Of a stretch of DNA of 64,000 bases, positions 56,057 to 64,000 are shown one piece after another; the stretch's first letter is position 1, and each line of letters starts with the position of its first letter. The position numbers and the translations under genes were made by a program. Source of the DNA: Aquimarina sediminis (GTDB lineage: Bacteria > Bacteroidota > Bacteroidia > Flavobacteriales > Flavobacteriaceae); NCBI RefSeq assembly GCF_002895435.1, contig NZ_POYJ01000009.1:62001-126000 (forward strand). The letters run 5' to 3'. The notes below the pieces were generated by a model. That model ran no database searches. It was not told the DNA's origin and saw nothing but the letters and a program-made list of their open reading frames with translations.

Positions 56057-57369
56057 CAGGCTATAGTAATTTTTAATATTTGTCTTGTTTGGGGCATTAT
56101 CTTAAATCTGTTATCTGCTCTATAATTAATAATCCAGATAATTTCTTTTGCAGAGCATAATAACCATACTCTTTCTTTGGCTAGTAAAGAGAGTTTTTCA
56201 TCTTTAAAATATTTACTCAACTTCTTTTTACCTTTCATTCCCAAGGGATAAAAATAGTCGCCTTCTTTCCATTTTCTTACAGTCAGAGGGTACTTTAACT
56301 TTTCTTTATCTACATAAATGGTCTTGAGATCAACATTAGATATCTCATCTACTATCTTAAACTTAAGCGTTCCTGAAGGTATCATTTGCATGCTCTCTGC
56401 TTCAGGAATAGTATATTCTCTATCAAAAACCCCTTCTAAAACGGGACTTAACAGTAGGTCTCCACGATCTTTCACCAATCTATGTGTTTCAGAAAACACT
56501 TGTTTTCCTGACTGCGCAGTAACTATTTGAGCGATATCATCCCAAGCTTTGAACCCATATTCTTTTAACAAAAAATATAGGTAATTTTTGGGATTACCGA
56601 ACTCTTCTAATTTACTTATTCTAATCTTTATGCAGTCATTCTCTAAAACTTCAAACAGTTCCTTTTTGAGGAAAAACACCTGACTCTTGATAAACTCACT
56701 ACCTTGTTTTAAATATTCTAAAGTGGTATTAAAATTTTGTAATATCTGAGGGTTTGCAGATTTTAAATCAGGGATAGCACCATGTCGGAGTTTATTTCGT
56801 AAATACTTCGTATCACTATTACTACTATCTTCTCTCCAAGCTAGTTTATTTTTTTTTACAAATTCTAAGATTTTATCTCTTGAAAATGGAAGAAGTGGTC
56901 TCACAAAAATCTTATTAACCTCTGGTATACCAGTTAACCCATCTATTCCTGTACCTCTAGAGAGGTTTATCAAAAAAGTTTCTAGATTATCATCTGCATG
57001 ATGTGCGGTAAGAATATATTCAAATCTGTGCTTTAAGGCTAAACTCTCAAACCAATCATAACGCAATTCTCTGGCAGCCATCTGAATAGACAAACCCTTA
57101 CTCTTAGCATAATTTTCAGTTTCAAAATGAGTTACAAAAAAAGGAAACTTAACCTGCTCTGCTAATTGGGTAACAAATTTTTCATCTTCATCACTTTCTT
57201 TACCTCTCAATTTAAAATTACAATGCGCTATACCCGATTCCAAACCTAATAAATGACATAGTTTTACCAGAGCAACACTATCCATCCCTCCGCTACAGGC
57301 AATTAGCAATTTACTTCCTGAAAGAAATGAAAGATTAGTCTTAATATGATCCTTAAACTCTTGTAACAA
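56056..57369 (-). CDS. tilS: tRNA(Ile)-lysidine synthetase TilS
   Basis: This 437-residue protein has the N-type ATP-pyrophosphatase loop ACSGGMDSVAL (26-36) and the KLRGKESDEDEKF block near 70 with ILTAHHADDNLETFLINLSRGTG near 112. The TilS C-terminal domain is present (residues about 340-437, KWKEGDYFYPLGMKGKKKLSKYF). It attaches lysine to the AUA-reading tRNA-Ile anticodon, an essential step. The first codon is TTG at 57369; no ATG fits better. Its promoter is at 57402-57431, and dsbD follows with a one-base overlap. Confidence 0.95.
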   Translation of the reverse strand: MLQEFKDHIKTNLSFLSGSKLLIACSGGMDSVALVKLCHLLGLESGIAHCNFKLRGKESDEDEKFVTQLAEQVKFPFFVTHFETENYAKSKGLSIQMAARELRYDWFESLALKHRFEYILTAHHADDNLETFLINLSRGTGIDGLTGIPEVNKIFVRPLLPFSRDKILEFVKKNKLAWREDSSNSDTKYLRNKLRHGAIPDLKSANPQILQNFNTTLEYLKQGSEFIKSQVFFLKKELFEVLENDCIKIRISKLEEFGNPKNYLYFLLKEYGFKAWDDIAQIVTAQSGKQVFSETHRLVKDRGDLLLSPVLEGVFDREYTIPEAESMQMIPSGTLKFKIVDEISNVDLKTIYVDKEKLKYPLTVRKWKEGDYFYPLGMKGKKKLSKYFKDEKLSLLAKERVWLLCSAKEIIWIINYRADNRFKIMPQTRQILKITIA

Positions 57370-57401
57370 CAGACTCTGAATTGGGAGGTTTTTTGATTGT
57401 T

Positions 57402-57431
57402 CAAATATACGATTTTGAATTGCTACGGCAA
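57402..57431 (-). promoter_or_regulatory. Well-matched promoter for tilS-dsbD
   Basis: On the minus strand a TTG -33 element (57429-57431) lies 19 bases from a perfect TATATTTG -7 element (57402-57409), with the tilS start codon 33 bases further on. This is the best promoter pair seen in the window. Confidence 0.6.
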
Positions 57432-57534
57432 TTTCCTTTAAAAAAAGCCATTCACATACTGATTGTCAGCTTTTTAACATTAAAATTAATTTGTTTTCAT
57501 TATTTTTAGAAAAGAACTCTTAAATCACAGATCG

Positions 57535-58236
57535 ATGAACAGGACAAATGAATTACAAAAATATTATGGGGCTGATGATCAAAGAGAATTTAGTAAAAAA
57601 TTATTATCCATAGTTCCCCACCTGCATCCTTATGTAAAACATAGATTATATATTGCCGAAAGTGTAGGTATTTTACCTCAAAACATGTATTGCTCTAATG
57701 GTCTAATTGATGATGCAATAGTAAAGCTATATCAAGATGGTCTCGATATAGAAATTGACACTTTATCACTAGAGCTTACCCTTTTTAAAATAGCAGATGA
57801 ACTTATTGATGAATTGTATATTCGAGAAGGATGGCACCAAAAAAATATAAGTACCAACTATTTTCTAAAAAAGGAACTCGAAAAACTTGAGGAGAATTAT
57901 ACTGTAGAAGCAGATAATGAGCTTGTTATGAATGAAGAATTAGATGATATTTGTTATCATCAAAACTCTGAAGACAAACAGAGTTTTATCTATAATGATA
58001 GAGATTCTGATATGCTTAAGGTTATTGATTCTGAGCCTTCTTCAGAATATCGAAAACAAAAACTGCTAGGTAAATTCTATAGCTGGCTTCCTATGGAAAC
58101 ATCCAAAATCATCGACCTTTTTGTTTTTGGAAAATTAAACTTCAAAGAGATCGCTACTATCAAAGAAATAAGTGCTCAAGAAGTCAAGGAGATTATTATT
58201 AATGTAAGAAAGAGTTTTAGAAGAAATCTTATCTGA
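57535..58236 (+). CDS. Sigma-70 region 4-like protein, function unknown
   Basis: This 233-residue soluble, acidic protein has an N-terminal helical part (KKLLSIVPHLHPYVKHRLYIAES near 22). The C-terminal portion (about 170-233) reads as a sigma-70 region 4-like helix-turn-helix: LPMETSKIIDLFVFGKLNFKEIATIKEISAQEVKEIIINVRKSFRRNL. No region 2 core is obvious, so it may be an unusual or degenerate sigma factor or a partner. It is divergent from tilS. Assignment rests only on the C-terminal pattern. Confidence 0.5.
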   Translation: MNRTNELQKYYGADDQREFSKKLLSIVPHLHPYVKHRLYIAESVGILPQNMYCSNGLIDDAIVKLYQDGLDIEIDTLSLELTLFKIADELIDELYIREGWHQKNISTNYFLKKELEKLEENYTVEADNELVMNEELDDICYHQNSEDKQSFIYNDRDSDMLKVIDSEPSSEYRKQKLLGKFYSWLPMETSKIIDLFVFGKLNFKEIATIKEISAQEVKEIIINVRKSFRRNLI

Positions 58237-58424
58237 TTCTGAGATCAATTACATAAGATAATCTCTTAAACTAATGTTGTAAAGAAGATCTCTTATCTGA
58301 ACCAAAAAGCTTTTAAAAGCCACATAAATATACTATTGCACCCAAATCAAACACCAACTTGTGTGACAGACTTTCATGGCTTTTTTTTGGCAACGCCTTA
58401 CTCAACAATAGTTGCAATACCAAT

Positions 58425-58580
58425 CTAAATCACAACAATTGCCCTTACATTACTTGCTGATCTATTCGTCGCACCAACAATCGACTTTACATCACTTGCG
58501 GAAGGAATCACTACTACGACAATTGGCTTTACATCGTTTGCGGAAGCTCTCGTCATGACAACAAGACCCTCTGCAACCAT
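58425..58580 (-). CDS. Possible 51-residue repeat ORF (14-residue period)
   Basis: On the minus strand ATG 58580 opens a 51-codon frame through the 42-bp repeats. It reads ANDVKPIVV, then SASDVKSIVGATNR, then SASNVRAIVVI, ending at TAG 58427-58425. Each 42-bp unit encodes 14 residues with a shared pattern SA-S/N-D/N-V-K/R-x-I-V. The plus strand is also open through the units, so the frame may be an effect of the DNA repeat rather than a gene. No signal or membrane segment is certain. Confidence 0.25.
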   Translation of the reverse strand: MVAEGLVVMTRASANDVKPIVVVVIPSASDVKSIVGATNRSASNVRAIVVI

Positions 58581-58602
58581 TGCAGAGCTAATCTATCCGA
58601 CT
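58435..58602. repeat. Degenerate 42-bp tandem repeat, four units
   Basis: Units start at 58435, 58477, 58519 and 58561, each exactly 42 bases and each opening ACAA. Units 2 and 3 share 24 of the first 28 bases (consensus ACAATYGRCTTTACATCR, then YTTGCGGAAG). Unit 1 is more diverged and unit 4 is poorly conserved apart from phase. The tract looks richer in G+C than the surrounding intergenic DNA. Confidence 0.75.
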
Positions 58603-58712
58603 ACAAACGGATATACGCCTGATTTTCAATAAATTAAAAAATCATAAGCAAATGGCATGCGTATTAAAACAAAGGCAATATCTTTTTAACTTCAGTTATA
58701 AGTTCACACAAA

Positions 58713-60050
58713 TTACATTCCTTCTAGCACCTCTCGCATTGCTTTTGCCTTGAGTAGACACTCTTCATATTCTTTATCGGGGTCAGATTTTGCCGTAATA
58801 GCGCCTCCAACGGTATAAGAGATATATTTTCTTTCTTCGTTATAAAGGATACTTCGAATAACCACGTTAAAATCAAAGTCTCCTTTTGGTGTAAAGTACC
58901 CAATCGCTCCGCTATACAATCCTCGTTTGGATTCTTCTAGGTTTTCAATAATTTGCATTGCAGAAATTTTAGGGGCTCCTGTCATACTCCCCATAGGAAA
59001 TGTAGTTCTGATTACATCTACAGGAGATATCTCTGGATCAATTTCTGACACTACTGTAGATATCATCTGGTGTACTTGATCAAAAGAATAGACTTTGCAT
59101 AATTCTTCGACCACAACCGAACCTTTTGTGGCGGTTCTGGACAAATCATTTCGTACCAGATCAACAATCATTATATTCTCTGATCGTTCTTTGGGGTCAT
59201 TCCTTAGCTCCGTTACTAGCTTCTCATCCTCTTTTACATTCATAGATCTTTTTGCTGTACCTTTTATGGGCTGAGAAATAATCTTACCCTCTTCTTTTCT
59301 TAGATATCGTTCTGGTGAAGCTGACAATAAATAATGTTGATCCATCTTGAAAAAGGTGGCAAAAGGAGGTTTTGAGATATCATTGAGGTGATGATAGGTC
59401 TGCAAAGGGTCAATACAACTATCTTTTGCAAAAAACTCCTGACAAAAATTAGCTTCATAAATATCACCTCTATTTATATGCGCAAGCATTTGATTTACTT
59501 TTTCTTTATACACATCTTTGGTAATCCTTAGACTAATTTTCACTTTCCCGCAGGGCTCTTTGGTCTGATTGGCTTTAGCTTCTTTTTCTATCGAAAGAGT
59601 AGAAATAGTGTCAAAATCTTCCTTTATCTCATCATCTACCATCCTTAGATAATGCATTTCCAGAGTATTCTCTTTCAACAGAAAAATTTTTTTTGGTTGA
59701 AAGAAATACAAATCCGGAAAATGAAGCTCATCTCGATTTTCTGAAACCAAATCCTCTGTATCATTCTTAAGATCATAAGAAAGGTATCCAAAAATCCAGT
59801 CTGAAGTTAATTTCTGATATTCTTTTAATTGCTCAAAACTATTATGATAATCTGTCTTAATTGCTGTAAAGGCATCTATTGCCAATACAGCATCATAACT
59901 AGAATATTGTTGTTCATAAAGGTTAGAATCCAGCCAAATAGCTTCATCGAATTGCTGTCCCCAGTACAGTAGTTTAGTTTTAAACTCTAAAGGTTTTTCT
60001 ATGATATATTGTTGAACATGTCGCACGTATTCCTCAAATTTGATGCGCAA
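58713..60050 (-). CDS. pabB: Aminodeoxychorismate synthase component I
   Basis: This 445-residue chorismate-binding enzyme has the PabB-specific PIKGTAKR motif near residue 262 (a Lys where anthranilate synthases have Ala). IVDLVRNDLSRTA lies near 300 and the C-terminal FPMGSMTGAPK near 358. It converts chorismate to 4-amino-4-deoxychorismate for folate synthesis, with a glutaminase partner elsewhere. The first codon appears to be TTG at 60050; no suitable ATG is near. It overlaps the end of the FMN reductase gene by 17 bases, so the two are likely co-transcribed. Confidence 0.92.
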   Translation of the reverse strand: MRIKFEEYVRHVQQYIIEKPLEFKTKLLYWGQQFDEAIWLDSNLYEQQYSSYDAVLAIDAFTAIKTDYHNSFEQLKEYQKLTSDWIFGYLSYDLKNDTEDLVSENRDELHFPDLYFFQPKKIFLLKENTLEMHYLRMVDDEIKEDFDTISTLSIEKEAKANQTKEPCGKVKISLRITKDVYKEKVNQMLAHINRGDIYEANFCQEFFAKDSCIDPLQTYHHLNDISKPPFATFFKMDQHYLLSASPERYLRKEEGKIISQPIKGTAKRSMNVKEDEKLVTELRNDPKERSENIMIVDLVRNDLSRTATKGSVVVEELCKVYSFDQVHQMISTVVSEIDPEISPVDVIRTTFPMGSMTGAPKISAMQIIENLEESKRGLYSGAIGYFTPKGDFDFNVVIRSILYNEERKYISYTVGGAITAKSDPDKEYEECLLKAKAMREVLEGM

Positions 60051-60570
60051 AAGTACTGAGAACTTCGTTTAATCCCAATAAAAGTGTCTCTTCTGTCACC
60101 CGACCTGATGTTGTCGAAAAGTTATCATAAAAAGAAGGAAAGCTAAAACTTTCTACAATTTCTGCCCCGAATCGAGGAAAAACACTCTTTGCATATTCCA
60201 ATGAACTCAATCCTCCTCTTTTTCCGGGAGAAGTGCTCATCAATAATATTTTCTTCCCTTCCATAAAATTTCTATCAAATCTAGATAGCCAATCCACTAT
60301 ATTCTTAAAAAAAGCCCCCCAGCTACCATTGTGTTCATTTACAGAAATAATCAAAGCATCTGCATCTGCTATATCATGTTTTAATCCCATTATCATCCCC
60401 GGAAAACCATTATTCTTCTCTTCATCTTCACTATACATAGGAACAGAATAATTTATCAAACTAATAATTCGCACTTGATGCTCACTTATCTGGGATGCCA
60501 CAAACTCAACAAGCTTATGATTAATCGATGTACTGCTATTAGAGCCAGCAAATGCAAGGATTTTTTTCAT
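60034..60570 (-). CDS. NADPH-dependent FMN reductase-type flavodoxin-fold protein
   Basis: The start is ATG 60570 (MKKILAFAGSNSSTSINHKLVEF). The 178-residue protein has the FMN-phosphate loop GSNSSTSIN at residues 9-17. The FMN-ring strand ISVNEHNGSWGAFFKNIVDWLSR lies near 85 and a second loop LMSTSPGKRGG near 121. It belongs to the NAD(P)H:FMN/quinone reductase group; electron acceptor is unknown. It heads a two-gene unit with pabB, overlapping it by 17 bases, and is divergent from the helicase. Confidence 0.88.
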   Translation of the reverse strand: MKKILAFAGSNSSTSINHKLVEFVASQISEHQVRIISLINYSVPMYSEDEEKNNGFPGMIMGLKHDIADADALIISVNEHNGSWGAFFKNIVDWLSRFDRNFMEGKKILLMSTSPGKRGGLSSLEYAKSVFPRFGAEIVESFSFPSFYDNFSTTSGRVTEETLLLGLNEVLSTFAHQI

Positions 60571-60628
60571 GGAATAGTGTATTAAAAAATCAAAAGTAAT
60601 CAAAAAGCATACAGTCCCAAAATAAGGC

Positions 60629-60636
60629 TACCTTTG
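60629..60636 (+). promoter_or_regulatory. -7 promoter element for the DEAD-box helicase gene
   Basis: TACCTTTG fits TANNTTTG and ends 20 bases before the TTG start codon, giving a very short leader. No TTG is seen at the usual -33 spacing. Confidence 0.4.
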
Positions 60637-60656
60637 TAGCATCAAAAATAAACAAA

Positions 60657-62012
60657 TTGACTTTTAGAGATTTAAACTTAAGCACACAACTTCTTAATGC
60701 CCTTGATGATATGGGCTTCGAGACCCCTACTCCTATTCAGGAGCAAGCTTTTTCTCCGGTTATGTCTGGCAAAGATGTTGTTGGTATAGCACAAACGGGT
60801 ACAGGTAAGACCTATGGGTATATGCTCCCGATTTTACGAATGCTCAAATATTCTGTACAACAAAATCCAAGAGTACTAGTATTAGTACCTACTCGAGAAC
60901 TTGTGGTACAGGTAGTTGAGGAAATCGAAAAACTCTCTGCCTATATCAACGTAAGAATAACGGGAGTATATGGTGGTACAAATATCAACACACAAAAACA
61001 AGCCGTTTCTGAAGGTTTGGATATTATTGTAGCAACTCCTGGACGTTTGTATGACCTTGCAGTAAGTAGAGTATTACAGCTAAAATCGATACAAAAACTA
61101 GTTATTGATGAAGTAGATGTTATGCTTGATTTAGGATTTAGACATCAACTCATGAATATTTTTGATATTCTTCCTAAACAACGTCAAAATATTATGTTTT
61201 CTGCTACAATGACCGATGAAGTAGATCAAATGATTTCTGAAACATTTGTTACTCCTCAAAAAATATCTGTTGCAAAAAGCGGAACCCCTCTCGATAATAT
61301 TAAACAGTTTGGATACAAGGTTCCTAATTTCTATACAAAAGTTAATGTGTTAGAACAACTACTTTCTGATAAAGAGACGTATCACAAAACACTTATTTTT
61401 GTTGGTTATAAGAAAATTGCAGATCGATTATTTGAGCAATTAGAAAAAAAATATAACGATGAGATTTGTATCATCCATTCTAACAAAACTCAGAACTACC
61501 GATTACGAAGTATCGAGCAATTCAGAAATGGAGAAAATCGAATACTTATTGCTACAGATGTAATGGCAAGAGGACTGGATATCGAAAATGTTAGTCAGGT
61601 TATTAATCTCGATACACCAGAGTATCCCGAAAACTATATGCACCGCATCGGTAGAACTGGTCGTGCAGAAAAAAAAGGAGTTTCTTTTGTTTTAACTACC
61701 GAAAAAGAACAGGAATATCTGGATGCAATTGAAAATTTGATGGAGATGAAAATCGAGCAACTAGATCTACCTCATGATGTAGAAATCTCAGATCAATTAA
61801 CTCCCGAAGAGCAACCAAAAATAAAAGAAATCAACAACCCTCATAAACGTCCTAATGACGAGGTTGGCGCTTCTTTTCATGAGAAAAAAGAAAAAAACAA
61901 AAAGGTAAACCTAGGAGGCTCATACCGTAGAGAAATCAAGAAAAAATACAAAAAACCAAAAACCAAAGGAGATAAAACCTTTAATCTAAAGAATAAAAAA
62001 AGAAGAAAATAA
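60657..62012 (+). CDS. DEAD-box RNA helicase
   Basis: This 451-residue helicase starts at TTG 60657 (MTFRDLNLSTQLLNAL). The Q motif PTPIQEQA is at 25-32, Walker A AQTGTGKT at 45-52, and the DEAD motif is varied to DEVD (VIDEVDVMLDLGF near 145). SAT lies near 180, and HRIGRTGRAEKKG near 334. A basic C-terminal tail (about 395-451, ending KTFNLKNKKRRK) would bind RNA. It unwinds or remodels RNA, likely in ribosome assembly, decay or cold adaptation. An NYN-domain gene follows after 72 bases in the same direction. Confidence 0.93.
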   Translation: MTFRDLNLSTQLLNALDDMGFETPTPIQEQAFSPVMSGKDVVGIAQTGTGKTYGYMLPILRMLKYSVQQNPRVLVLVPTRELVVQVVEEIEKLSAYINVRITGVYGGTNINTQKQAVSEGLDIIVATPGRLYDLAVSRVLQLKSIQKLVIDEVDVMLDLGFRHQLMNIFDILPKQRQNIMFSATMTDEVDQMISETFVTPQKISVAKSGTPLDNIKQFGYKVPNFYTKVNVLEQLLSDKETYHKTLIFVGYKKIADRLFEQLEKKYNDEICIIHSNKTQNYRLRSIEQFRNGENRILIATDVMARGLDIENVSQVINLDTPEYPENYMHRIGRTGRAEKKGVSFVLTTEKEQEYLDAIENLMEMKIEQLDLPHDVEISDQLTPEEQPKIKEINNPHKRPNDEVGASFHEKKEKNKKVNLGGSYRREIKKKYKKPKTKGDKTFNLKNKKRRK

Positions 62013-62084
62013 CGTATTACTAAAACTATATTTTCCTACTCATACATCTATACGTATTCAAACAAAACATATAACGCTTTTTCT

Positions 62085-62858
62085 ATGGATTTAAATCTTG
62101 CAGTATTAATTGATGGTGATAATATCCCATCTACATACGTAAAAGAAATGATGGAAGAAATTGCCAAGTATGGCAATCCAACTATAAAAAGAATTTATGG
62201 TGACTGGACCAAACCTGATCTTACAAAGTGGAAGAAAATTCTTTTAGAAAACGCAATAACGCCTATACAACAATATGGATATACCAAAGGTAAAAATGCT
62301 ACAGATTCTGCTATGATCATCGACGCCATGGATATTCTTTATTCAGAAAAAGTAAATGGTTTTTGCCTCGTATCCAGTGATAGTGATTTTACTCGTTTGG
62401 CTACACGACTAAGAGAAGCAGGAATGAAAGTTTTCGGAATAGGAGAGAAAAAAACTCCTAATCCCTTTATAGTAGCATGTGATAAGTTTATATATCTAGA
62501 AATCTTAAAACACGAAGCCGAAGAAGATGAATCTGACACTACAGAAAATGTACCTGTCGTAAAAAGTAATGTAGATAAAATAACATCAAAAGATATAAAA
62601 CTAATTTCTTATACTATATCTGATCTTGCGGATGATGATGGGTGGGCTTTTCTTGGTGACGTAGGAAGTCTTTTACAAAAAAAACAACCTAATTTTGATT
62701 CTAGAAACTATGGTTTCCAAAAATTAACACCTCTAATTCAATCGATTAAAAACTTTGAAATCGAGCAACGTGAAGCCACAAAAGGGAGATCAAAATTAAT
62801 CTATGTACGAAACAAGAAGCAAAACAAAAAAAGTATAAAAAGTAATAAAAATTCCTAA
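62085..62858 (+). CDS. NYN-domain (PIN-like) protein with OST-HTH/LOTUS domain
   Basis: This 257-residue protein has an N-terminal NYN nuclease-like domain (1-145) with conserved acidic residues: LIDGDNIP at 8-15, TDSAMIIDAMD near 72 and LVSSDSDFTRLATRLREAG near 95. A C-terminal OST-HTH/LOTUS-type RNA-binding domain follows (about 170-245, SYTISDLADDDGWAFLGDVG, then KLTPLIQSIKNFEI). Such LabA/MARF1-like proteins are candidate RNases. The position after a DEAD-box helicase fits RNA metabolism. It is 8 bases ahead of the next gene. Confidence 0.9.
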   Translation: MDLNLAVLIDGDNIPSTYVKEMMEEIAKYGNPTIKRIYGDWTKPDLTKWKKILLENAITPIQQYGYTKGKNATDSAMIIDAMDILYSEKVNGFCLVSSDSDFTRLATRLREAGMKVFGIGEKKTPNPFIVACDKFIYLEILKHEAEEDESDTTENVPVVKSNVDKITSKDIKLISYTISDLADDDGWAFLGDVGSLLQKKQPNFDSRNYGFQKLTPLIQSIKNFEIEQREATKGRSKLIYVRNKKQNKKSIKSNKNS

Positions 62859-62866
62859 TAGTATAC

Positions 62867-63421
62867 ATGGCTTCTATTTTTGCACACGGATTTACCGCCT
62901 ATGCCCTTGGCAAAAGTTTTTCTAAAGAGTTATACACCAAAAAGCTATGGATACTCGGTATTCTGTGCTCTGTTTTACCTGATGCCGATGTTATTGGCTT
63001 TAAATTCGGCATTGCTTATGAAGATTTTTGGGGTCATCGAGGGTTTTCGCACTCATTACTATTTGCCCTACTTCTAGGGATACTAATCACTCTTATCTTT
63101 TATCGCAAAAAAGCATTTACAAAAACTGGGGTAGCACTAGTTTTGTATTTCTTTATCTGCACAGCTTCTCATGGTATTTTAGATGCTATGACCACAGGAG
63201 GATTAGGAATTGCCTTTTTCTCTCCTTTTAATGATTTGCGCTACTTTTTACCCTGGAGACCAATTCAGGTCTCACCAATTGGTGCCAGTAAGTTTTTTAG
63301 CATTTGGGGAATTAAAGTATTGTTAAGTGAATTAATCTGGGTCGCCATACCCGCAAGTATTTATATCTTAGCGGTTAATTATGTCAAAAAACGCAAAAAC
63401 CAACCACAAAAAAACGATTAA
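62867..63421 (+). CDS. YdjM/LexA-binding-like membrane metal-dependent hydrolase family protein
   Basis: This 184-residue membrane protein starts MASIFAHGFTAYALGK, with a His that starts the family's metal-site-like motifs. DADVIGFKFGIAYEDFWGHRGFSHSLLFALLLG lies at about 38-70, and TASHGILDAMTTGGLGIAFFSPF near 101. Four membrane helices are expected. The family was proposed to be metal-dependent hydrolases; activity is unproven. It starts 8 bases after the NYN gene, and the metallo-beta-lactamase-type gene begins inside its last 41 bases. Confidence 0.86.
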   Translation: MASIFAHGFTAYALGKSFSKELYTKKLWILGILCSVLPDADVIGFKFGIAYEDFWGHRGFSHSLLFALLLGILITLIFYRKKAFTKTGVALVLYFFICTASHGILDAMTTGGLGIAFFSPFNDLRYFLPWRPIQVSPIGASKFFSIWGIKVLLSELIWVAIPASIYILAVNYVKKRKNQPQKND

Positions 63422-64000
63422 AACCTCTGTTAAACTACTTTTTTATTTAGTGGGATTACTATGTTTTATATCATGTAACAAAGTCTCTACTCCAGACACA
63501 TTTAACATTTCCGAAGAGATTCAAATCACAAAACTTAGTAAGAACAGTTATATACATACATCGTATCTAGATACCGAAAGTTTTGGAAAAGTACCTTGTA
63601 ACGGTATGATTGTAATCGATAATAATGAAGCTTTAGTATTCGATACTCCCATAAATGATTCTGTATCTGCCACATTAATAAATTGGATTGAGAATAACTT
63701 AAAATCTGAAATCAAAGGAGTCGTTGCTACACACTTTCATGATGATTGTTTGGGTGGATTAGAGGAGTTTCACAAAAGAAAGATACCTTCATACGCCAGA
63801 AATGAGACTATACGTTTGGCTAAAACACAAAACAACAATATCCCTCAAAAAGGATTTGACACTGAGCTAAATATAAAAGTCGGAAAGAAAAATGTAATTA
63901 ACATGTTTCATGGAGAAGGTCATACTTCTGATAACATCATTAGTTATTTCCCTAATGAAAACATACTTTTTGGAGGCTGTTTGATTAAATCAAAGGGAGC
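63381..64000 (+). CDS. Subclass B1 metallo-beta-lactamase-type lipoprotein (C-terminus beyond window)
   Basis: From ATG 63381 the frame is open for 206 codons and runs off the window. A lipoprotein signal follows a short basic leader (LLFYLVGLLCFISC, Cys32). The body has the B1 zinc pattern: ATHFHDDCLGG with His118, His120 and Asp122; GEGHTSDN with His181; and the Cys ligand in FGGCLIK at residue 200. The last His ligand lies beyond the window. B1 enzymes hydrolyse beta-lactams including carbapenems; related environmental proteins may have other substrates. It overlaps the upstream gene by 41 bases, implying coupled translation. Lipidation would anchor it in a membrane. Confidence 0.88.
   Translation, partial: MSKNAKTNHKKTIKTSVKLLFYLVGLLCFISCNKVSTPDTFNISEEIQITKLSKNSYIHTSYLDTESFGKVPCNGMIVIDNNEALVFDTPINDSVSATLINWIENNLKSEIKGVVATHFHDDCLGGLEEFHKRKIPSYARNETIRLAKTQNNNIPQKGFDTELNIKVGKKNVINMFHGEGHTSDNIISYFPNENILFGGCLIKSKG

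Larger units (their letters stand above)
58237..58712. other. Gene-poor region holding a 42-bp tandem repeat
   Basis: About 475 bases between the sigma-like gene and the 3' end of pabB. Its main content is the 42-bp repeat tract 58435-58602. No terminator with a T run was found for either neighbour, although TGGCTTTTTTTT near 58377 could pair weakly with AAAAGCCA near 58315. Confidence 0.45.

Overview
The window is AT-rich chromosomal DNA from a member of the Bacteroidota, most likely a marine Flavobacteriaceae (Aquimarina-like gene content; the genus cannot be fixed from this window alone). The evidence is a SusC/SusD pair, a protein with a type IX secretion-like C-terminus, many lipoproteins with Bacteroidota-style lipoboxes, carboxypeptidase-regulatory-like domains, TANNTTTG-type -7 promoter elements and little Shine-Dalgarno signal. 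No rRNA, tRNA, CRISPR array, insertion sequence or prophage was recognised.

Layout. 0-3.2 kb: a RES/Xre-type toxin-antitoxin pair (toxin cut by the window edge) and a multi-spanning patatin-like lipase. 3.5-10.3 kb: singly transcribed genes, namely a small secreted protein, a hybrid histidine kinase, a carboxypeptidase-regulatory-like protein, an S41 peptidase, a lipocalin-like lipoprotein and a DUF4202 protein. 10.7-30.6 kb: a starch/maltodextrin locus. The minus-strand operon runs MFS sugar transporter > beta-phosphoglucomutase > GH65 phosphorylase > SusA-like GH13 (interrupted by an in-frame TGA) > GH13 lipoprotein > terminator. It is followed by a glycolysis operon, pfkA > gapA > BadF-type sugar kinase. 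A LacI regulator lies between the transporter operon and the plus-strand susC-susD-susE-amylase operon. In the inferred pathway, surface amylase and SusCD capture glucan, periplasmic GH13 enzymes shorten it, the MFS carrier imports maltose, GH65 phosphorolyses it, beta-phosphoglucomutase yields glucose-6-P, and pfkA/gapA continue glycolysis. LacI-type palindromes lie upstream of both susC and pfkA, and an identical 18-bp element sits near the predicted starts of both the transporter and susC transcripts.

30.7-36.6 kb: a compact minus-strand redox cluster with a sugar-lactone-oxidase-like flavoenzyme, a small protein, a membrane protein with two similar halves, a DyP-type peroxidase and a catalase-fold protein, plus a 46-codon ORF at its end. 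This is the least described assembly here; a flavin oxidase making peroxide for two haem enzymes is a reasonable hypothesis. 36.9-43.2 kb: a C39-peptidase ABC exporter with its HlyD partner, then a TPR hybrid histidine kinase. 43.2-46.7 kb: a gene-poor stretch with a decayed coding remnant, then a DUF3325/DUF3649/PepSY iron-uptake-type operon bracketed by long perfect stem-loops. 46.9-50.1 kb: a glycan-type operon (GHL10-like lipoprotein, DUF5009-like acyltransferase, CBM9-like lipoprotein).

50.2-57.4 kb, minus strand: a DUF885 lipoprotein, a CocE/NonD hydrolase, DsbD and TilS, the last two sharing a well-formed promoter. 57.5-63.4 kb: a sigma-region-4-like protein, an unusual 42-bp tandem repeat tract, pabB with an FMN reductase, a DEAD-box helicase, an NYN-domain protein and a YdjM-like membrane protein. 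The window ends inside a gene that clearly encodes a subclass B1 metallo-beta-lactamase-type lipoprotein.
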